Source: CAYQVW01 sp964421245 (GTDB lineage: Bacteria > Margulisbacteria > WOR-1 > XYC2-FULL-46-14). Taken from it: DNA of 52,448 nucleotides. Where the stretch lies: contig CAYQVW010000012.1 of NCBI GenBank assembly GCA_964421245.1, positions 1 to 52,448 of the forward strand. Direction: 5' to 3'. Positions 48,253-52,448 of this stretch are shown piece by piece. A program made the position numbers and the translations under genes. Position 1 is the first letter of the stretch, and each line of letters starts with the position of its first letter. The notes under the pieces are model-generated. The model searched no databases. It saw only the letters and a list, made by a program, of their open reading frames with translations, and was not told the DNA's origin.

Positions 48253-49070
48253 TAGTTCTATTTTTGTTATTAGTTTTTGTCAGCTTGGCTTCTGCTGATA
48301 TTAAAGAGACACTGGTGAATCCAAAACGCTATGTTTCTTGTGTACCGTCGTTAACCGAAATTCTTTATGGGTTGGGTCTTGAGGATCAAATTGTTGGAGT
48401 AACTACTCACTGTAATTTTCCCAAAGAAGCAAGCAAGAAGGATAAGGTTGGTGGGGTTACGATGAATCTTGAAAGAATCATTAATCTTAGGCCCGACAAA
48501 ATATTTCTTCTAGAAGATGCTCAAAAGCGAGATATCGACAAAATGAAGAAATTTAACCTGCCGCTTTTTGTTATTAACCCCCATTCGGTAAAAGAGGTAA
48601 TGGATTCTATTCTCGAATTGGGGAGGGAAACCAATAGACAGGAAGTAGCTGATTACATGGTAAAGGTCATGAGAGATAGAATAGGGGAGATCGCCCAAAA
48701 GATTAAAAGCAAACCAAAGAAGAAGGTTTTCTTAATAATTGGACATCGCCCATTAACTACCGTTGGCCGTAATAACTTTATAAATGACATAATAACTTTG
48801 GCAGGTGGAGAGAATATTGGAGCTAGCTCAGCTAGTCCGTATCCACAGTTTAATTATGAACAGGTCTTCACAATAGATCCTGAGGCAATAATTGTTTTAA
48901 ACAACCTAAAGGGGAAGATAAAGTTTAAAACCGATCCACGCTGGAAAACTCTTTCAGCGGTTCGTAATAATATGGTATTATTTATAGAGCCGGATATTGT
49001 GGCAAGACCCACTCCGAGGTTAGTCGGCGCAATAGAGGAAATTGCCTTATTTTTACATAATGAAAATTAA
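48237..49070 (+). CDS. btuF: ABC importer substrate-binding protein (BtuF-like)
   Basis: This is a cluster A-II (type III) periplasmic binding protein for vitamin B12, heme or siderophores. The signal peptide is MVKRIVVLFLLLVFVSLASA, which fixes the start at 48237 behind GGAGAGG; an upstream in-frame ATG (48186) would add 17 hydrophilic residues. The first lobe begins RYVSCVPSLTEILYGLGLEDQIVGVTTHC. There is no lipobox. Cobalamin is the best guess from BtuF-like motifs, but no riboswitch or cobalamin gene supports it. Confidence 0.85.
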   Translation: MVKRIVVLFLLLVFVSLASADIKETLVNPKRYVSCVPSLTEILYGLGLEDQIVGVTTHCNFPKEASKKDKVGGVTMNLERIINLRPDKIFLLEDAQKRDIDKMKKFNLPLFVINPHSVKEVMDSILELGRETNRQEVADYMVKVMRDRIGEIAQKIKSKPKKKVFLIIGHRPLTTVGRNNFINDIITLAGGENIGASSASPYPQFNYEQVFTIDPEAIIVLNNLKGKIKFKTDPRWKTLSAVRNNMVLFIEPDIVARPTPRLVGAIEEIALFLHNEN

Positions 49071-50034
49071 TAAACAAACAAAAGCTTTACTCATTTTGAT
49101 CACTGTTTTAATTGTTGCCTGTTTGGCCTCTCTTTTTATCGGATCAGTTTGGGTCTCTCCGTCTGAGAATACCGGTAGCACTATTATTTGGGAGATCCGT
49201 ATGCCAAGGGTGGTTCTTTCTGCCTTGGTGGGAGTTCTTCTTGCAACCTCCGGTGTAATCCTGCAGGGGATTCTTCGAAATCCGCTGGCTGATCCATACA
49301 TTTTGGGTGTTTCATCTGGTGCCGGAATTGGTGCCGCGATTGCCCTAGCCCTTCCATTTGGTTTTGTCATATTAGGAATATCATCGATTCCATTATTTGC
49401 CTTTATTTTTGCTTTGATTGCTGTGACTGTAGTTTATCGTTTAGCTCATGTTAAGGGGAGGGCCGCTCCAGAGACCTTGATTTTGGCCGGAGTAGCAGTA
49501 GCGGCCTTTGCATCTGCTGTTTTATCTTTAATAATTATTGTTTCAGGTCGTCTGCAGGCTATTTATTTTTGGTTGCTTGGATCGCTATCTTTATCCTCAT
49601 GGAACGATGTTTGGAATCTTCTACCGTATACAATTTTTGGTTTAGCAGTAGCCTATTTTTTCTCCAAAGAATTAAATGCCCTTCTTTTAGGGGAGGAAAT
49701 TGCCTTAACTCTAGGGGTTGAAGTTGAAAAGATCAGAATAGGATTAATTTTAGTTGCTTCTCTAATGACCGCAGCAGCAGTCTCTGTCTCTGGTTTAATC
49801 GGTTTTGTCGGGTTGATAATTCCTCATTTTGTAAGAATTATAATCGGACCAAATCATCGCTGGCTGGTTCCATTCTCAGCATTGGGAGGAGCGGTTCTTT
49901 TGGTAGTAGCAGATACACTTGCTCGCACGTTGTTTTCTCCGATGGAGGTTCCAATCGGAGTAATTATGTCGCTGGTCGGTGCTCCTTTCTTCCTATATAT
50001 ACTCAGGACACGCACACAAGGTGGTAGAAGATGA
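49060..50034 (+). CDS. btuC: ABC importer permease (FecCD/BtuC family)
   Basis: This 324-residue permease has about ten membrane helices and the FecCD family markers RMPRVVLSALVGVLLATSGV, GILRNPLADPYILGVSSGAG and GLIGFVGLIIPHFVR. The ATG at 49060 overlaps the binding-protein end by 11 bp and gives MKINKQTK before the first helix; an upstream in-frame ATG at 49042 lies further inside btuF. Confidence 0.9.
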   Translation: MKINKQTKALLILITVLIVACLASLFIGSVWVSPSENTGSTIIWEIRMPRVVLSALVGVLLATSGVILQGILRNPLADPYILGVSSGAGIGAAIALALPFGFVILGISSIPLFAFIFALIAVTVVYRLAHVKGRAAPETLILAGVAVAAFASAVLSLIIIVSGRLQAIYFWLLGSLSLSSWNDVWNLLPYTIFGLAVAYFFSKELNALLLGEEIALTLGVEVEKIRIGLILVASLMTAAAVSVSGLIGFVGLIIPHFVRIIIGPNHRWLVPFSALGGAVLLVVADTLARTLFSPMEVPIGVIMSLVGAPFFLYILRTRTQGGRR

Positions 50035-50810
50035 AAAACGAAGACGCATTAGTTGTCAGAAATTTAATTTGTGGCTATGGCGACAAAGAGATAATAAAAA
50101 GTATCTCCTTTTTTATAAAAAGAGGAGAATTTATTGGTATTGTTGGTGCCAACGGCTGTGGAAAGACCACCCTTCTTCGTGCCTTGATTGGATTGTTACC
50201 GATCCAAGATGGGGTAATAGAAATTTATGGTAATAATATTGACCAAATGTCTCGCAAAGAGCTTTCTCGAAAAGTTGCTTTAGTTCCACAAATGATGGAA
50301 CCAGTAAGAGGCTTTACTGTTTCTGAGATGATTATGCTTGGACGCACTCCCTATTTTGAAAGATTTTCTTTTGAAACAGAAGACGACCATAATGTTAAAA
50401 GATGGGTTATTAAAGAGCTTAAGATGGAAGATATGGCAGATGTTCCGGTTACTAATTTATCTGGTGGTGAGTTTCAAAGGGTTGCGATTGCAAGGGCCTT
50501 GGCCCAAGAACCACGTTTAATGTTGTTAGACGAGCCTATCTCTCATCTTGATATTCGTTATCAGGTTAAGATTTTAAAACTTCTTCGTAAAATTCGACAA
50601 ACTAGAACAGTAATTGCCACTTTCCATGATTTAAATATGGCTGCACGTTTCTGCCAGCGCTTGATTTTGATGAAAAACGGCAATATTATTGCAGCAGGCA
50701 AGCCGGACGAGGTCTTGTCTCGCGAAAATATCTGGAAGGCCTATAGAATTAAGGCCGAAGTCCGCACTAATCCTAAGACCAAACATGCTAAATTAGTATT
50801 GCTACCCTAG
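50031..50810 (+). CDS. btuD: ABC importer ATPase (BtuD/FecE family)
   Basis: The 259-residue ATPase has Walker A GANGCGKTT (about 38-46), Q-loop LVPQMMEP, signature LSGGEFQRVAIARAL, Walker B LMLLDEPISHLD and the switch His in ATFHDLN. It belongs with the preceding permease and binding protein as a type II importer for cobalamin, heme or a siderophore. It overlaps btuC by four bases and ends the operon. Confidence 0.92.
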   Translation: MKNEDALVVRNLICGYGDKEIIKSISFFIKRGEFIGIVGANGCGKTTLLRALIGLLPIQDGVIEIYGNNIDQMSRKELSRKVALVPQMMEPVRGFTVSEMIMLGRTPYFERFSFETEDDHNVKRWVIKELKMEDMADVPVTNLSGGEFQRVAIARALAQEPRLMLLDEPISHLDIRYQVKILKLLRKIRQTRTVIATFHDLNMAARFCQRLILMKNGNIIAAGKPDEVLSRENIWKAYRIKAEVRTNPKTKHAKLVLLP

Positions 50811-50811
50811 C

Positions 50812-50839
50812 GCAAGTTTTTCCCCTATTGTAGCGATAT
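50812..50839 (+). promoter_or_regulatory. Sigma-28-like promoter of the HEAT-repeat gene
   Basis: GCAAGTTT (50812-50819), 14 bases, CGATAT (50834-50839), starting just after the btuD stop. Confidence 0.6.
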
Positions 50840-50853
50840 ATAGTATATAAGCT

Positions 50854-52383
50854 ATGACAACACCTGGTAGATTTAATCCAAAAATACCACACACCAGGGG
50901 TTCTGCTGTGGGGAGACTTCAGCAAGGCCCTGTGCTTCCATTTGCTTTATTTCTTGATAGAATAAATGACCTTAATCTTGCCCAGAATATTTTTAAACAT
51001 CTTAATTCACCCATAATTAAAAGCAAATTAGGACTGATTAAAAGTCTTGCTACTAGTAATGAGGACCGTTTTGGATTGTTGTGGTCTTTAGTGCAACTTA
51101 ACTTTTCCAGATCCAAGATGATTGAAGTTGTTACTGGTGCCAAGCTTGTCAAAAGAAAAGTTTGTAGTCTTGATGAGGTAGAGAGATCTCTTTCTGGTAG
51201 CCCAGATGAAAAAATTGCATCAAAAATATATATATTAAATAAATTGGGAGATGGATATATTAGTGAAGTCCGACCGCATCTTAATAGCCCATATAATAAA
51301 GTAAGAGAGGCTGCTATGGTCTATTATGCTAATCATGCAATGCCAAAATCTGCTCCGTCTGCTAAGACTGTGGTTGATCTTTCTACTATCAGTACTCAAT
51401 TATCTGATCCTAGCAAGTTGGTTCAAAGAAAAGCGATGAGGTCCGTGGTGATATATGGTGGGGTGGATAATATAGTAGATATCAGACCGCAATTAAAGAG
51501 CAATGATTGGCTTATAAGAAGAGAGGCGGTAAGATTTGTTACCACTCATGGAGGAGTCGAGAATCGAGATGATATTAAACCGCTTTTAAAGGATAGTGAT
51601 ACAGAGGTTGTTTTAGAAGCGGTCAAATTTTTTGTAGAACATGGTTGGGTTGGAAACGGAGCAGAGGTTGAACCGTTATTAGAGAGTCCAGACAAAAGCA
51701 TTCAAATTGCAGCAAAAGATCTTCTTGCTACACATTTTGGCTTTTGCTCTCATTTTAAAAACTATTTTTCTTACGAAAGTTTTAAGGATGAATTAGTTAT
51801 TAATGATAATAAGGTATGCCGTGAGGCTTGGCAGGCATACAATAAACATGCTGATCCAAAAGACTATAAGAAACTAGAAGCATTACTTAATCATGATAAT
51901 AAATTAGCTAGGGCATATGCTGCTCAGGCATACGCCGAGGTTGTTTTAAAACAACAAGGGGTATTACCCAAACTTCCTGCAACTGCCAAAGCGTATCTTT
52001 TAATGAAACTTATTGCACCGATTGAGGACGCAGAAGTTAATTATCGCTATGGATTAGATATAGGGATTGATGATCGTTTGGGTGATGGTTGGTGTGATAA
52101 AGCCGAGCCATGCTATAAAAAAGCATTTCGACATGGAAAATATAGGGTTATAAATGGTGGCTTTGTATTAAAGATGCTTGAAGCAAACACTTCATTATAT
52201 ATGGGGCAGGATAGCACTCTTCCCTTTGGGGTGATTTGTACCACCGATGTAGAAAAAATTGACCAACTTAAGCAAGCACCTGGTAGAAATGTTGAAGCGA
52301 ACGAAATTGCTTGGGAAATTATGAGAATGAGTACTGCTAACGCTGATGAATTATTTGCTATTGCGCTTGATATGCAACAATAA
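50854..52383 (+). CDS. HEAT-repeat protein
   Basis: The 509-residue protein has a Gly/Pro/Arg-rich, probably disordered N-terminus (about 1-30) and then helical HEAT-like units of about 30-35 residues. The clearest are around residues 130-290: KIASKIYILNKLGDGYISEVRP, WLIRREAVRFVTTHGGVENRDDIKP and TEVVLEAVKFFVEHGWVGNGAEVEP, each ending in (V/I)-x-P-x-L. The C-terminal 150 residues are not repeats and contain several Cys and Trp. HEAT scaffolds bind proteins; partners are unknown. The gene is the last sigma-28-like unit. The remaining 65 bp of the window show nothing I can name. Confidence 0.8.
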   Translation: MTTPGRFNPKIPHTRGSAVGRLQQGPVLPFALFLDRINDLNLAQNIFKHLNSPIIKSKLGLIKSLATSNEDRFGLLWSLVQLNFSRSKMIEVVTGAKLVKRKVCSLDEVERSLSGSPDEKIASKIYILNKLGDGYISEVRPHLNSPYNKVREAAMVYYANHAMPKSAPSAKTVVDLSTISTQLSDPSKLVQRKAMRSVVIYGGVDNIVDIRPQLKSNDWLIRREAVRFVTTHGGVENRDDIKPLLKDSDTEVVLEAVKFFVEHGWVGNGAEVEPLLESPDKSIQIAAKDLLATHFGFCSHFKNYFSYESFKDELVINDNKVCREAWQAYNKHADPKDYKKLEALLNHDNKLARAYAAQAYAEVVLKQQGVLPKLPATAKAYLLMKLIAPIEDAEVNYRYGLDIGIDDRLGDGWCDKAEPCYKKAFRHGKYRVINGGFVLKMLEANTSLYMGQDSTLPFGVICTTDVEKIDQLKQAPGRNVEANEIAWEIMRMSTANADELFAIALDMQQ

Positions 52384-52448
52384 CCCCCTCCCTTAAAATA
52401 TGGGCAGGATGGGGACATGGTGGAGGGGCCTCGATGATTGATGCTTCT

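Noticed and set aside
1..52448. CRISPR arrays, rRNA and tRNA genes, transposases
   Set aside because: No regularly spaced long repeats, no tRNA T-loop with matching acceptor stems, and no transposase or integrase protein were found by reading both strands.
52384..52448. G-rich tail of the window as the start of a structured RNA or new gene
   Set aside because: A TTAAAAT box is visible, but only about 50 bases follow and neither a frame nor a known RNA motif can be supported.

Overview
The window is 52.4 kb of AT-rich, gene-dense bacterial chromosome. There is no phage, transposase, CRISPR array, rRNA or recognisable tRNA gene. The gene set (MnmG, RnfA/RnfB, SecDF, UppP, FtsK, a BtuFCD-type importer, tandem SSBs, leuCD, trpAB, hisD) fits a free-living, probably anaerobic, uncultivated bacterium. 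A lineage such as Margulisbacteria/WOR-1 is plausible, but that is an impression only and a marker phylogeny is needed.

Layout. 1-4.3 kb: end of an unknown gene, trpB, an orphan gene, then trpA-HD-queF. 4.3-9.7 kb: mnmG (minus) and the operon pyrH-frr-uppS-cdsA-nadC. 9.7-19.8 kb: a mosaic in which uvrD and ychF are separated by orphan genes (TPR protein, long branched-chain aminotransferase, methyltransferase-like protein, small helical protein, AAA ATPase with operator repeats, unknown protein). 19.8-28.6 kb: rpsF-ssb-ssb-rpsR-rplI-uvrC, then envelope and sugar genes (M23 peptidase, S41 protease, phosphosugar isomerase, nucleotidyltransferase) and hisD. 28.6-31.9 kb (minus): mgtC-rnfA-rnfB-miaA-PHP. 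31.9-36.4 kb: small membrane ORF, ROK kinase, leuD/leuC, helical-repeat protein. 36.4-43.1 kb: rnc-pyrC-orf-mutM-magIII-like, secD-secF-uppP. 43.1-52.4 kb: orphan membrane protein, ftsK, a beta-rich orphan, DUF89-btuFCD, and a HEAT-repeat orphan.

Main discovery. Eleven orphan genes, almost all single-gene units placed between conserved operons, share one promoter architecture: TGAAATTT (or GCAAGTTT/ACAAGTAT), exactly 14 bases, then (C/A)GATA or CGAA. This resembles sigma-28 (FliA/SigD/WhiG) promoters. I found it in front of no housekeeping gene. Those genes instead mostly carry an ordinary TATAAT box 5-10 bases before the start codon, which implies leaderless mRNAs. The window therefore seems to hold two layers: a housekeeping layer and a dispersed alternative-sigma regulon of accessory proteins.

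Second layer of novelty. Small repeats occur inside conserved coding genes: 20-bp perfect palindromes in trpA, ychF and leuD, a 26-bp hairpin in miaA, and runs of 7-base tandem repeats in mnmG, uppS, nadC, miaA and ftsK, with the same type also in two intergenic gaps. A two-hairpin repeat sits directly upstream of two of the sigma-28-like promoters, and a decayed copy of the ychF 3' end lies just upstream of another.
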